A stretch of 64,000 nucleotides of DNA from Oscarella lobularis (GCF_947507565.1 NC_089194.1:248001-312000); one strand, 5' to 3'; counted from the stretch's first letter, positions 12,116 through 26,000 are shown. Made by a program: numbers and translations. The notes: a model not told the origin generated them from the sequence alone.

Positions 12116-12599
12116 AATCAATTTCCGGTTTCACTTTCAATGTGTGTGCTTTGAAGCAGATGCAATAGAAACCTAAAAAGACAATAACACGATTAAATAA
12201 ATTATTATTAATGAGGTCCGCTTATATTCCTTCTTCCTTTCCTCAGGATCTTCCTCGCCTTAGATGCCTTTGGCTTTCTCCCCTTCTACTCACGGTCGCA
12301 CTTACTCCATTGATGTTTTAGTACCTCATGAATATGAGTTGAAGCAATATACAAGACAGCTGGACACATACATGTATACCTAGGAGGAGAAATTCTACGT
12401 TTCTTTTAGTTCATTTGATGTTGTTTAGGAACTCGCACGACTGCACGCGCGTTCTACATGTCACCGCTTTTACCATTTTTCAGAACTATGTTCCTATGCA
12501 AATATGATAAATATGTCACCATGGCTGAAAAGAAATGTGGTCTCTACCTTCAAGTTCACGCTCTCAACTTGCGCTAAGCTCGCCCAGTATTTCACTGAG

Positions 12600-12989
12600 A
12601 AAACAATACGTTTCAGACAAAGCTATTAGACGCTAAGTCGATGATGATGCCGGTCGCGCGATTGTCGTACGTGGCTCGTCGTTGAAGAAATAGGGAAGCG
12701 ACTGACAGTTGTCGGCTTTCACGGAACGCTTGTGCATTGTGGTAACTGAATGCATCCTCTGAGGAGGGTGAAAAGCAATCGAAAACCTGGTAACACGACT
12801 TTTTTCGAACATATCCGGGATATAAACTGTTCAACTGATCGAGTCCGAATCCGCTCCCATCGCGGCAATCACTGTCTTTCTCGGCGATCGAATGCGTTCT
12901 CACTCGGTTTCCCTCGCCGTTTTACTGGCGAAAAGGGTGTACCTCTTGCTCGAAGGAGCCGATGAAGCTGGTTTCTTTCGAACCTCCCG

Positions 12990-13021
<32 letters not shown>

Positions 13022-13200
13022 CCTCACCCGAAGTCGAAAAAGCGCTCTATGACAGCCGAAAACTGCGTTATTTATTCAACGACGAATTGCACGTTCGATC
13101 TCAGTAGCGGTGAAGGCGAGATCGAATTAAATCAGGCAGACATTATTAGATTTTTCCGTAGGAACGAACGTACATATTGCGACACAGACAGCCTGCGTAG
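12600..13200 (-). repeat. R1 dispersed repeat, copy B, with an AT microsatellite
   Basis: This copy is collinear with copy A (offset about 12717) and inverted relative to copy E. It has a TA dinucleotide run at about 12991-13018 inside the shared CCTCCCGTAT context. It forms the left part of the second receptor block. Confidence 0.75.
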
Positions 13201-13384
13201 CTCAAGGATATCCAAACAAAGACGTGACTCCCAAAACTTCACACATCCGATGCTGTCTCGAGGCAATTTGATTCGCAGAGCCCCTATCTGATCAGTGATG
13301 TCGTTGGATTTAGCTTAATTATTCTTGGCTTCTCTTTGCAAAGATTAGTTGCTGAAAAGTTTCAATTATTGCAGGTCTTGCCGG

Positions 13385-13620
13385 ATACCATAGCATGGGC
13401 ACTGGCATGTAGTTTCCTATTTCGTAGCTCGCTGTGTACGTAAACGTACCACCACCATCTGCTCCACTTCTATTGGTCGCGTAGTACTTGTACAGTACTT
13501 GCGACTATGCCTTGCTCATCCGCAGATGCGCTTGCTGCGCTTAGCTTAATTAATGAACTTTCTGTTGGAGATATCCATGTATGTGACGGAAGAGGAAGTC
13601 CTCTATCGAGACATGTCAGC
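13385..13620 (-). pseudogene. Immunoglobulin-domain exon relic 2
   Basis: This is a direct copy of the relic at 678-902, with several small insertions that break its open frame. It sits at the same distance upstream of the second receptor copy, so it travelled with the block duplication. Confidence 0.5.
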
Positions 13621-13891
13621 GTTGCTTTTAGGCCATGATTCGCAGTCTCATTCTTTTGTAGCCTGATATTTTAGGAGACCCTAAATTTAGGTGAAATAAA
13701 TATTCCACAGAGACATAAATAAAGTACAGTATTACATTTAGAAGCTTCATAGTTAGGGTGTTCAACGCTTTTTGGTCTCTATATACACTGAGCTAGCTCT
13801 TTCGCTTTTCATGTCCGGTTCTAAGGAACTTTTCGTGAGAAGTGCTCAGTACGAAGTTACACTTTAGACAAAGTTTCAGTCCAGCTTTGCC

Positions 13892-15017
13892 ATGAACGTA
13901 AGCAACCGCAGTGCTTTTCTTTGCCCGCCACTGAACGGCTCGACTGTTCAATTTTTAGAGTTCAAGTATTCCACGCTAAAAAAGACAGGAGTTGAAGCGG
14001 CTTTCTGGGCACTTGCCATCTCGGCCATTTTTCTAAACGCACTTGTGATTGCTGCAAGATGCCGGTATTCTCGTTATCGTACTTCGTCCGTGTCTCTTCT
14101 TCTCGTCAACTTGGCGGCGTCCGACTTTCTTCTTGCAACTGGAAAAATTGTTTTTCTCGTTACAACGCAACTGGTGACCAGTTGGTGCGACGAAGCTACT
14201 GACACTACAAAGAACCTCTGCTACGGCGTCCACATTTTGCCTAACATTTCTATTTCGATGATGATTCTGTTGTGGTTAGCAGTTTCAAGTTTTGCTTTAA
14301 GGGAGATCGTTGGCTGCTTTTGCTGCTCCATTAGTCCTACCTCAAAGCACTCCACCAGTGCAATTCTTTTTATCCTTTGGCTGTTTTCTGTAGCATACGC
14401 TGTGTACATGACGCTAAGCTACACTCGGGTCCACAATTTTACAATTGAAGTCGGTGGACGCTTGTTTCTGAACTGGCATACGTGCTGGGCATACGATATG
14501 GCCCATCAGATGACAAAGCTGCTGCGCGCAGAGACCTCATACTTCTTAGCTTCTACGCTGCAATTGTGATTGTTGTAATTGTTTTATACTTGACCGTTGT
14601 CATCGTCGTCTACTGCACTACAAAAGCGAAAGAAACCCAGTTTCGAAGTCGACTTGGATGGACTCTTATTATGGCAATTTTGGTTGCGGTACCTCTCGTT
14701 TTTCTGCAAATCGTCTGGAACTTTCTTCTAGTTTTGAATGCTGACAAACTTGGTGACCTTCTCGAGCGCAGCTATGCAACGAACCTTGGCATAGCTGCTG
14801 ATTTTTTGATTATTTCTGTATCGCTGTTGACCCCTCTTCAATTACTATACTGACAAAGATAAGCTGTCAAAACCTCTTTGGACTTAGCTGTAAGTGCCTT
14901 CTGAGTGAAAGAGACGACAGCTTTCCTCCCACAAGTTTAGTGGATGAAACCGCATCAATATTTACAGATGAAAGTAATACACGAGGGAGTATCCTTTCTT
15001 CTTGGGAACTACAGTAG
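13892..15017 (+). pseudogene. Seven-transmembrane receptor, copy 2, frameshifted
   Basis: This is a close duplicate of the gene at 1174-2298, starting MNVSNRS. The reading frame is intact through TM4 (225 residues). One base is missing relative to copy 1 near 14505-14515 (GGCCCATCAGATGAC against GGCCCCATCAGGCGAC). After that the homologous sequence continues in another frame to about 14853. A further base is missing near 14840 before the shared C-terminal SSWELQ region and the stop at 15015. The decay looks recent: most positions are identical and the promoter region is preserved. A sequencing error at either site cannot be excluded. Confidence 0.75.
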
Positions 15018-15479
15018 CGTTAACTAGCTGATCCCCGGTTTCAATTTCGATTTGGACGCCCTATCACAGCTACTACCACTGCCACAAGCAGACGCTCTAG
15101 AAACACAAAGAGACAATAGAATGACTAAATAAATTATCAGTGGATGACGTGCGTTTATTTTTCTTCTCTTTCCTCTGAATAATCACCTCAGTTGGTTCCA
15201 AGCTACACTCGGCTTTCTTTCCTAATACCCGCTGACGCCCTCACTCAATTGATGTTTGAATCCCTCACGAAAATATTTCAAAGTACACCTAAGATCCCCA
15301 TACGGGTAGAATTCGACAAATAGAAGAAATTCTTCCTCTCTTTTAGATCATATGATGCTGTTTAGGAAGGCGCACGTGCACTCTAGCCGCTATGTTCCTA
15401 TGAAAAAATGGTAAATGTGTCTCACTGGCTGATACTAAATTTAGTCTCTACCTTCACGCTCCCAACTTACGCTAAGCCC

Positions 15480-16040
15480 GTATAGTCTTTTAATACGTCC
15501 GAGATGCAGCAAATCGTCGCTAAGTCGATGGTAACGGTGGCGTGAGTGTCGTCGACGGAGAAACAGCGAAGCGACTGGCAGTTTTCGTCTTTCACTGAAC
15601 GCTTTTACACTGCAGGGCTTGAATGCATTATCACAGATGAGTGAAAAGAAATCGAAAAGCCAGGGAACTCGAATTCTGTTTCAAATTATCCGGGATATCC
15701 ACACTTTATCGCGATCGATCCGAATCCGTTCCCATCGCAGCAATCGTCGGTGTTCTCGGCGATCGAATGCTTTCTCACTCGGTTTCTCTTGCCGTTTAAC
15801 CGGCGAAGAAAGTGCAAACCCTGCTCGAAGGAGCAAATGACGCCGGTTCCTTGCCGACCTCCCGTATATCGATTGTTCTTCCATCTTCCCGGTGAAGCGT
15901 TTCCTCACCCAAAGTCGAGAAGCGCACCGTGACAGCTACTCGCTACGTCTCTCCTTCAAGAACGGACGAAATATAGGCCTAGTAGAGCATATGGATCGAT
16001 GTAGAAGTGAAATTCTCTCCATATAGGGACGAACGTAGAT
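15480..16040 (-). repeat. R1 dispersed repeat, copy C, with linked segment 15030-15480
   Basis: This is a more diverged R1 copy with the same landmarks (TATCCGGGATATCC, CGATCGAATGCTTTCTCACT). The stretch 15030-15480 before it matches 12110-12600 and the reverse of 41060-41570. The R1 core and this segment therefore form one longer unit. The second receptor copy lies between two R1 copies. Confidence 0.65.
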
Positions 16041-16532
16041 AATTAGTTACTGCCCTCCACCACCTACTGCTACACTAGTGTCGCGCGACCGGCGGAATCG
16101 ACTTGTGGCGCGAGAAGCTCCCTCTTGGCGTATTTTAGTGTGAATTGGTTCATGAGCTTTAATGCATGCTGCAGATAGCCTTGAGATACTAGCTGGCTCA
16201 CTCATTCAAATGGAGTTGTGTTTTTGTGAGCTTTCACCGAGTGCTAAATGACGTTTCATCAATGACGCAAACAAAGGAGGACGCCACCATTAGGGTATAG
16301 CCGATTCTTTGACGGCAGGAGTGATTTCATAGTCTCTATGGCTGTGTATTCATATCTAATAAATTTTTCGACTACACTACTGTACAGCACAGTATTAATA
16401 AAAAGATAGATGTGTCACCACCTGCAGTGCACTATTCAATAACAAAGACACGAGCATGCACAGAAAATAAAATAATGCAGGCGTAGATTATTAATATCTA
16501 GATGCAAAAAAATGGCCATTTCATTAACTGGC
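16040..16532. other. Intergenic stretch without a recognised gene
   Basis: I see no supportable coding exon, RNA gene or strong repeat structure here. It lies between R1 copy C and the 3-prime end of the death-domain gene. Confidence 0.4.
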
Positions 16533-18875
16533 TTAACACTGAGCAAAAAGAGTCTCATATTTTTTCACGATCTCTCTCTTGCATACTCCCGCCTCTTTAC
16601 ACCATTTCAACAGCTTGTCCACTGTCGGTTGGAACGGTTCCTTCCTTGCCCAGCTCTTGAGAACATCCAACAGACGAACCTTATAATTTTCACTCTTTTC
16701 TTTGATCTCTTGAATTTCATGATCTTCTAAAAGAAAACTTGCCAGCACAGCCCACTTAGATGCACCGACAAGAGCACAGGCTTTTAGAACATTATCCGTT
16801 ACATCGTCAGTATTGCTCGGAAACTGCACTGTATTAAAAATAAAAAAAGATAACATGTATAAAAAATTTTCGATGTTTTCTGTACCTGATGCTGATTGAT
16901 GCCTAACATTCGGTAAATTATTTGTTAGGACAAATTCGTCAACAGATCTAAAACTATCAATAAACACATTCAGTTTAAACTTAAATTTAGCCATTACTTA
17001 TTTTGGTCAGATTTCTTTTCGGATGTCAAAGGCAAATAACCTTCATCGTTCAAAATCGCTTGTGGCTTCTCCTAAACGTTGAAAGCAAAGAAGATGATGC
17101 ACAAAAGGACAACGCTATTTTACATTGGCATCTACCTTTCCGTTCAATGCAGCGTATTGAAGTAATGTCGCAGCAAATGGATTATTCAAAGCAGACAAAA
17201 TTTCTTTTATGTCAAACTTCGTTGACCAAGCGAGTGGAAAACCGGGTTGTGGCAAACCGGGTTGGCTCAAATACACGCAACTCTTAAGCGGGGCGTCGTC
17301 GGTGTCGGCAGGCACTTTGGCTAAACCGCATTTAGATTCACTCTTGCAAGAAAGTGGATTTCCAGCGCCACTAGCTTGAAACAAATCAGAGACGGTGTCT
17401 TTTTCTTTAGAATTGACTCCGGTAGATGAAGAAAAATCCATAGGTAACGGCAACTTAACAGGTCGGCGGCACTCTCTCTCTCTTTCTCCGACACGTTTAG
17501 TATCAAATGATTCCATACTACAGCCGCCATTCCAACCACGTCTGATAACGTCCGCACTCTCTTCGTGCCTCTTCGAGACGAAAACGCTGCAGAAAGGATC
17601 AATCGACTGTTCGTGTAACTCTGACCAAGATGCCACGTCAGGAATAAACGGACTTCGATCAATTGGTATCTCTGGAAGCCCTCCGTAAACCCAATCAATG
17701 TCTTCGTCGTTGGAGGAAGCAAGGACTGTTACGGGAAGCTCATAAAGAAGCACAGACGTTCCGGCAACGTAGGCTTCTATGACAGCATGAACTTTATGTT
17801 GATCATTGTGCCGCAAGTGATTCAAAACTTTGCATTTTGCGTCGAGATGAATCGGTCCGTAAGGACCTACAATGACTTTTTCTTTCTTGCAAGGCGACCA
17901 AATCTGTGCCAAGGTGCAGATTTTGCTTTTCAATATCTGTCGCCTTGTTGCACGCCGTAGTGATCGAAGCGGTTCAACTGAAGACTTGACGGATTGGAAT
18001 GTTTCCGGTACGGCACTTGGATGGGGCTGCGTCTGTTCCCAAAGCCACTCGTCGTCAATTTCGACGCCTTTCTTTTTAAGCCACTCGGCAATGACAATCA
18101 TTTTGGGTAGCTCGCGAACTCTTTCAAAAACAATTGCCCCGTCAGCAACAACGTCGTCGTATATAGAAGAGAGGTAGTCCCCAAACTTGGGCGACGCCTT
18201 CGACTTAATTTGCATAATTGGATCAGTCGGAAAAAGAAGTCCATCGTCTGTTTCACACACTTCGACTTCTTTGCATTCCAGAAATATCGACCCAGAAGAG
18301 TGAACAGACCTGAAATCGTGCCAAGTCTTTATTCCGTCATTGAGGCAAGTATTCTCATTCCACGGTACGAATGTTATTTCGCCGTCGTCCCCGCGTACGG
18401 GTTTAATGTTGCTTGCGAGCAACTTCATCCAAACGTCGGCTTCGATGGTAAGCTTGCCGAGGTGAGTTCCGCGCATCCACGAGGGAGAATAGCGGCAGTA
18501 CTGACGTCCTGAGAAAGGATTAGGATGAAGAATAGATTGAAAAACGAATTTTGGTCGGGTATTGTTGTAAAAGATGCTTCGCAGTACGCCAGCGAATTCG
18601 GCTTCTGTCGGAGATTCGATTTCGTCAACACGAGCGTCTTCAAAGATGAGTATGGGACGTTTCTCGTTGCCAATCAGTTCGATCTTTACGCCTATAAGGC
18701 ACTTTCCTTTATGGGGAAGAGTCTTGAAGTTGTCGGAGAAGGTGTGCTTCTTGGCATTGAAGAACGGTGCATTCTTCGCTTTGGATAAAGTAGCAGGCAT
18801 TGTTTCTTCTGCCGTCTCTAGCTGCGAAAGTGACTGGGGCTTTGGGGACTCGCCCCGCATAAGGTTCGGGGACAT
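16533..18875 (-). CDS. Death-domain protein with a large unrecognised N-terminal region
   Basis: The minus-strand gene starts at the ATG at 18875 (MSPNLMRGES); the open frame upstream has no ATG. The first exon runs to the donor GGAAAG/GTAGATG near 17133 and encodes about 580 residues. The N-terminal half contains MRGTHLGKLTIEADVWMKLL and a charged helical segment (RELPKMIVIAEWLKKKGVE) that I cannot assign. The C-terminal part of this exon is low complexity. Small downstream exons add a linker (EKPQAILNDEGYLPL). The last one, ending at 16533, encodes a death domain with the helices NVLKACALVGASKWAVLASF, EIQEIKEKSE and LKSWARKEPFQPTVDKLLKW. It probably acts as a cytoplasmic signalling adaptor. 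The domain's C-terminal half resembles the one at 36.4 kb. Confidence 0.72.
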
Positions 18876-18929
18876 CCCCCCTAGGAGAAAGAAGGGAATA
18901 TCCCAGTTCAATTATGTAATGAGTATTGC

Positions 18930-19600
18930 GATGCTCGATCAACTTGCGCTAAGCAGCATAAAGCTCGTGTAGCATTTTACTAAAAATACAATACGTCCCA
19001 AACGGAGCTACTCGACGCTAAGTCGATGATGATGCCGGTCGCGTGAATGTCATGGCTCGTCGCTGCGGAAATAGGGAAGCGACTAGCAGTTTTCGGCTTT
19101 CACTAAACGCTTTTACATTGTTGCTCATCCTCTGATGCGGGTGAAAAGCAATCGAAACGCTGGCGAACTCGACTTTTTTCCCATTGTGTTGAACTTATCC
19201 GGGATATAAACAGTTCAACCGATCGCGTCCGAATCCGCTCCTATCGCGGCAATCGTTGCCTTTGTCAGCAATCGAATGCGTTCTCACTCGGTTTCCCTCG
19301 CCGTTTTACTGGCGAAAAGGGTAGAACTCTTGCTCGAATGAGCCAATGACGCTGGTTTCTTTCTAACCTCCCGTATGTTCGCCCCGGCTTCCTCACCAAG
19401 GATCCTCACCCCCAAAGTCGAGAAGCGCTCCGTGAAAGCCGAAAACTGCTATTTGCTACGCTATTTCTTCCACGGCGAAGTGCATGCCGATCTCAGTGCC
19501 AGCTAGGTGAGGGCATGTAGTGTAGGCGTACGTGAAGTCAGCTAGACAGTATTAGATTTTGCCATAGGGATGAACGGTCATATTGTGACACAGAAAACAT
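18930..19600 (-). repeat. R1 dispersed repeat, copy D
   Basis: R1 landmarks are all present (CTAAGTCGATGATGATGCCGG, GGGATATAAACAG, CGAATGCGTTCTCACTCGG). It abuts the 5-prime end of the death-domain gene by about 55 bp, so it could supply upstream sequence for it. It reads minus, the same direction as that gene. Confidence 0.7.
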
Positions 19601-20060
19601 CAAGACAGCATCGGTATCATCACTGCACATATGCTTTGTCAGCAACTCCATATGAACTAAAACATAAAGAGTTCCTCCTATTCTCCTCCGTTTTGTATTG
19701 AGCTCTTCACGTTTTCTTTGACGTCGTATTCATATGGAACTAAAGCCTCAATTGACGTCTCGACCTTGTATACCTGGTACTAATGCCAATGGTCCTTTTA
19801 ACTAAATATATATAATTTACTATTACGTAGTTGCCGTTTCTTTCAATATTTTTTCCCTCTTACTGTTAGACAAATTTTACGCTGTAAGCATTTTTTCTGC
19901 TGCAGCTTTTATATACGGGTGATTATTGTTTGAGCAGGTAGGCGTGCTAATGTAATCTCATTAGTCTAATAAACAAGTGCCACGCCAGTTCTTTCTTGCT
20001 TCTGTTTTTTTTTGTTTTACAGGCACTTTCAAAGGCTAATTGGCTTCCCGCGCCTATAGA
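19600..20060. other. Intergenic stretch without a recognised gene
   Basis: Nothing coding is supportable. The final part is T-rich and precedes the start codon of the vWF-D/EGF gene, so it probably holds its promoter. Confidence 0.4.
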
Positions 20061-23000
20061 ATGTCTCGTACACGTCACCTTGCGCCTTATTTTCTGTCTT
20101 TGTTGATACTTTGCTGTGGTGTTTCCGGTACACATTTTCGCGGAGGAACTATTTCGTGGAAAGCGGACACTAAAATTCCGAAAAAGGTTCGCTACAACAG
20201 ATAAACGTTAGGAAGAGAACGGCCTGTTTCTAGAGGAATTGCTACGCGCATTATGTGTAGGGCAGTGTGCCTGTTTATTAAAAACTGGCTTCACGAGGAG
20301 AGCCTGCATGCAAAGCCATCTGTTAATTGTTCGCTCTTTTTAACCTGGCGGCCGATTGCGATACCTTTGACTCTTTTATTGCGAAGCACTCTGCAGTTGG
20401 AGCCGCCAAGAGTGTCACCTTTTTCTTTTCTGTAGGTTGAGTTTTCTTTCAAATTGGCTTGGAGAAGAACATTCGTATCAGGCAATTATTTTTGTGACAA
20501 TTCTACGATATCGTCTCGTCAACTAATTGGAGATGACCATGAATGGACTTGCGAAACCGGTTGCGAGGACTACTTTTCTAAGTTTCTTGGGCGCACGCAA
20601 ATGTACTGTACTGGTTACAGTGCACTTGAAGATTGGACGCAAGGAGAGAATACGTTTGTAAAAGAATTTCGTGGAAATGGGCCTTTCACCGTGAGGTAAA
20701 CTGTTCATGGATAGTCATACTGAGTTTGTACCACTGAAGCTATTTTAATTAAGGTTTGTTGGACAAGCTTGGATTGACGATTTAATTGGAGTAACAAAGA
20801 TGGGGATGGGTCCTCATTACGTCATTGCCACGTCAGTAAATTTGGCGGTTCGCCGCGACACAAAGAAAGTCAATTCTTCGCCGATATCTGCAACGTCTCC
20901 TGTATTACGGCTTCAGCAGCATTGTTCTTACTCTCTTCCAGTGCTAACCAATGACCCAGATGGCGACACCGTTAAATGCCGTTGGGCAAAAGGATTCGAC
21001 GAGTGCGGAGACGTTTGTGGCAGCTTACCGCTGTCCACACTTGATCCTGTGAGCTGCTTCATATAATTTAATTTAGACTTATCAATATTATTTAAGATTG
21101 TTTTAGAACCCTTGCGTGCTACATTTTTCGGCGTCTACTCTTGGCGTGTATGCAGTGGCTCTAACGCTTGAGGACTTCGGTGATCCCGCATTTGTGTCTG
21201 CAGCTCCTTTAAGTCAAGTACCTCTTCAGTTTCTTATTAATGTAACAGCAAAGGCTAACGGAACGAAGTGTGGAGCTGGTGTTCGTTTTGCCGATTCCAC
21301 AATATCTGAAGGTGAATGCGTGACGCTGTTACCAAACGAAACTTATTCTGCCAGAATTGAGGTGGTCGAGGATGCTGGTGCAAGGCAAGTTACCTGCGCA
21401 GTTCAAATAATTCTTATGCGGTACAGATATGAACGTTATATTTCTAGTGTTGGTGAAGTGACGCTAATCGCTCCTTTGGGCCTTCAACGCTGTTCGCAAG
21501 TGTTAGGATCTCATCCTAACAAGTATTTCGATGTAAACTGGACGCCGAATTTGTCTCAAAGCGGCGCACACACCTTTTGTTTTAGTGTGTCAGACATCAA
21601 CGGGTAATTAAATGCTGCTGTACGCTAAGATTTTTTTCTGATGTTTTAAATAGAATTTCTACAAACCTTCGTTGTATAACGTTATTAGCAGGAGGTAAAG
21701 AAAGTTATTACATGTCACGATGTCCGTTTTACGCCGGTTTCTAATAGCTGACCCCCCTGACTTTGTTAGAGGAACTTTTAGCCCCTACAACGAATTAGTA
21801 AACGTTTATCAAAAAAAGTTCTCAATAGCTTTCAATCAAGAGGTACTTTCCAAACTTTGTTTGTTTATTCTAATCTCCAAATTGTTGTTCTCGATTCAAG
21901 ATCAAACGGCCTACGGTTTCAAAATACATACGGCTATACAGCACCAACGTTACAGCGACTAATGACTTACGATCGGCGTCTTCAAGGCTTCTAGCTACAT
22001 TGGATTCATCTGTCTCTCCAGCAGTGCTTGTGAAAGACAGAAAACTAACATTTTATCTGTCTTCTGAAGTTGGACTAGTTCCAGATGTGATACACTTTAT
22101 CACGTTAGACTACGGGGTTGTCGTTGGTTTGCAGGCTTGTGGTCAGTCCGGTGCCCCATTTAGAGGAGTTGCCGAGAAAACGTGGATTTTCACAGCAGGT
22201 AAACGTTCTTTTAAAAGTTTAACTTAAACCTATGCAGTTGTATGTTTTCGTTAACAGGAAAAGTCAACAATGATCCATGTGTTTCCAACGGAGGAAGAGG
22301 ATCATGTCAGATGTTTTGCAGTAAAAGAGAAAACGGCTCCTACTTTTGCAGCTGTCCGCCCGGAGAACTTCTGGCTCCAAACAAACACACTTGCTATCTA
22401 CCGAACGGCAATGGCAGCTGTCCAAATAATTGCAGCGGTAATGGTGTTTGCTTGGGTAATCTATGCAGCTGCAGATTTGGTTGGCTGGGTGCATCGTGTT
22501 CGGAACCCGCTTGCTACAATTACGCTAGCTGCTCTAATCACGGCGAATGCGTACAACCAAACATCTGTCTCTGCTTTTCAAGATGGGGAGGACCAGCTTG
22601 TTCTGTGGATAAGTGCTCAGTGCACAGCTCCTGTGACGCATGCACGAAAGTTATCGGATGCGGATGGTGTGATTCTACTCAGCGATGCCTCTCTGGTAGT
22701 GGAGGGGGTCCATCTGATTCAAACGCAGTTTGTCAGTCCTATTTATATTACAACTGTCAAATTGTTGTCAGCGATGGCTATGACCCATTTGCCGCTTCCT
22801 GTTCTGATCACGTTTTGCTCTTAGACTGTGATGATTGTCTCCATGATCAACGTCTGGCGGCTAAAGGACCTGGAAGCTTTCAGTACTGCGAAGTATCTAA
22901 AGCCTTTTGTGAAAACTATGGAAGCTGTTATAACCGAGAAAACCCAGATTTTTGTCCTACTTGGAATGAAGAAAAATGTCCTTTTGGTTTTCCCTTGCTT

Positions 23001-26000
23001 GCCAACGAGAAAAGAAGGCCGTTATTTCAAGGAAGTGGAAGGAGCAGGAGAGGTAAGATGTTCTTCTCATGTTAATCAAAAAGTTTTGACGACGTGGAAA
23101 GTTGAAATTTTGTTAAAAATCTTTTTTAAGCAGGCTTCAGATTAGGTTATTTCTATAAGGAGCTTTCTTTAACCTATCTCGCACGTTTCCTAAATACTTG
23201 ACTCGTTTTACTCTAGACAGTCAAAGCGAAGACAAAATTTTGCCTTTTAACTCTTTTCGATGCGGTAAGTGCTACCTTTTTTACGTCTTTTACTACGGTA
23301 TTTTGTTTTCAGATGGGCTTGCTTTAATGAACCTGTTGGATTCAAAATTGGCAACCATAGGAGCTATAAAAGAGGCTATTCGACTTTCTAGTGAGCTACT
23401 TGTGGACTTAAGTCCTGATGAAGATGACTTTCTAATGGATATTGCCTCTGTCGAGTCTAAATTCGGAAGAGACGATAATACTTTTCGACCTAAAACGCAA
23501 TTTCTCCCGCCGTATTGCTCAGAAGACGGAAAAGTTTTGAAAAAGTATAAAAAGACTGGAGGGCTAGGAATATGGCAGGTTGATTTGTCGTTTTACTGCG
23601 ACTTTAAGAATAGATTCCACCAGAAGGTGTTTAGAAAACGGACAGACGTAATCAAAAAGAAGATGGGTCTTGATTTAACAAAAACGATGCCTGAAGATTT
23701 GTTTAATCCTTTAGTCAACGTTCTATTCGCTCGGCTGAAACTTGGTTTATCCGCCAGTAGCACAAAAAAAATGTTAAAGAAGAGGTGCGGTAAAAAAACT
23801 ATTGTCGAATACAACAGCGACTGCTCACCTGAAATTGACATTGAGGTGTGCGAATTAGGTCTTCGATGGTATTATTGCTATAACGGAAGAGGCGCTACGA
23901 AAACAAGCGATGATGAATTGCCTGATCTTCCTAAGGAAGGTACCAAGAAATTTTCCGATCAACTAAGACGTAAGGAACCGAAATCTGACGAAGGTTGTGT
24001 ACACGGTCAAAGAGACCCGGCCACTGATTGCCGCACTTGTATCTGCGAAAAGGGATTCACTGGCGAAGCATGCAATATGCTTGACTGCGGTTGTGCCAAT
24101 TATTGTGGCGATTTCGGTTTGTGTAATCGACAGAAAGACGGTTCAAACAAATGCGAATGCTTTTTTCGATGGCAAGGTCAGTGCTGCGAAGAATTTCTAC
24201 CTGCTTTTGTATTTGGTGATCCTCATCTTCGCACATTAGATGGTAGGTTTTCACTTTTTGCAATTCATAAGTACTTCAGGTACTATCTCTTACAGGACTA
24301 GAGTATGACTATTTTGGCGTAGGAGTATTTTGGGGCTGCATAAGCCGCGAGAATGATTTCGGGTACCAACTCGCTTTTTTTCAATACGGAAGAACATCTT
24401 TACTTGGAGCGGTTTCGGTAAACGCGGACGGAAAAGTCGTAACAATTGTTTCTATTAGGGATGCGTCAGGAAAGAATAGACCTCCTGCACTGCGGTACGT
24501 ATAAGCTTTGCGATTGCTTAATTAATCAGTATGCTTTGAAACCTTGCGTTTTTGTGTGTGCAGAATCAATCGCAGGTTACAGTCGCTCTCTTCGGGTAAC
24601 AAAACAGTCGTTGCTGCAGGTATAACTTTGTCGTCTAACTTTTCAGCAAGTTATACTTATCGCTTTCAATTTCGCAACGGAGAGACTCTTACAGTTGAAG
24701 CTGCCTATAGCCGAAAGCTACGTCGTCAGTATCTTAGTTTTGCCGTGGGTGCCTCTGTTTCTCTTCTGCATAAAACCACAGGACTTTGTGGAATATTTGA
24801 CGGTAATGTCGATAATGACATGACTGGTTCAACTGGAGTCGTTCATCAAAATTCCTCATCTTTTGGCGATTCCTGTTAGGCATTAGTTTATAATTTATTT
24901 ATTTTATTTTATTAATATAGAGCGTTTTTTTAGGGCGAGTCAAATCTTTGCCTGTTACTGCCGGTGCTAAGTGGTCTTGGAACAGCTCAAACTTTTATCC
25001 TGCGGACCTCAAGTCTTCAGATTATTTTGTTTCCTATCATTTACCTCAATATGATCTTTCAAGTTACAGCGCTTGGGCAATTTATGTTTGCTTTGCAATT
25101 TAGACGTCAGTAATGATTCTAACATTATTTTACATTTAGAATGCAAAAGTACAGTGTAAAGCTAAAGGCTTGGCAAATGAATTTTTCAACGACTGTGTCC
25201 TAGACATTGTGGTAACAGAAGACGTGTCTTTTGCTGATCAAAGTGCTTTTGACCTTGGTAATGACGCGTTATGCCAAGCTGAAGTCAAGTTGTAACTCTG
25301 TATGTCGTTATTGCAAGGAAAATGTCCTAACGACTGTCATAATCGCGGCGATTGCGACAACGGAACTTGTCATTGCTCTGGCCTTTGGAAGGGCAATGAT
25401 TGCAGTCGAGGTTAGGTTTACGTGCATGATGTATTTTTGTTAGTGTGTTGCTCTAACGCACTACACATATAGGCGGTTGCGACGATTGCCCAGAAAACAG
25501 CAGATGTAGGGAAGGCTTTTGTGAATGCCTTCTCGGTTACGTTATTAATCAAAAACTATGCACTAAAGGCGAGTTCATATGCATCAGTAAATTCCTTCTG
25601 GTTTATTTTGTTTATGCACAGCTACATGCTCAGGAGTGGCTAATTGTACTTCCTCTCGTAACGGCCGTTGCACAGGAGTCGATGAATGCCTTTGTAGTCC
25701 AGGCTACACCGGGCTTAGTTGTGATAAAAAGATCGTCTGTTCTGTGCCTAATCGCTGCTCGGGTCACGGGGTTTGTCTCGAAGACGATAAATGCTTATGC
25801 GATCCTAACTGGGGAGGAGATGATTGTTCTGTTCCCACTTGTAAAAACTTGCAAAATTGTTCTGGTACAAAGATTTGTCTATATTCGCTCTTTGATTGAA
25901 TGGTCGTTCTCCCATTTAGGTAACGGTCAGTGCAATGCAAATGGAACTTGTGATTGCTTTGCGGGATTTGCGGGAAGCAGCTGCAGCGTTCCAACATGCC

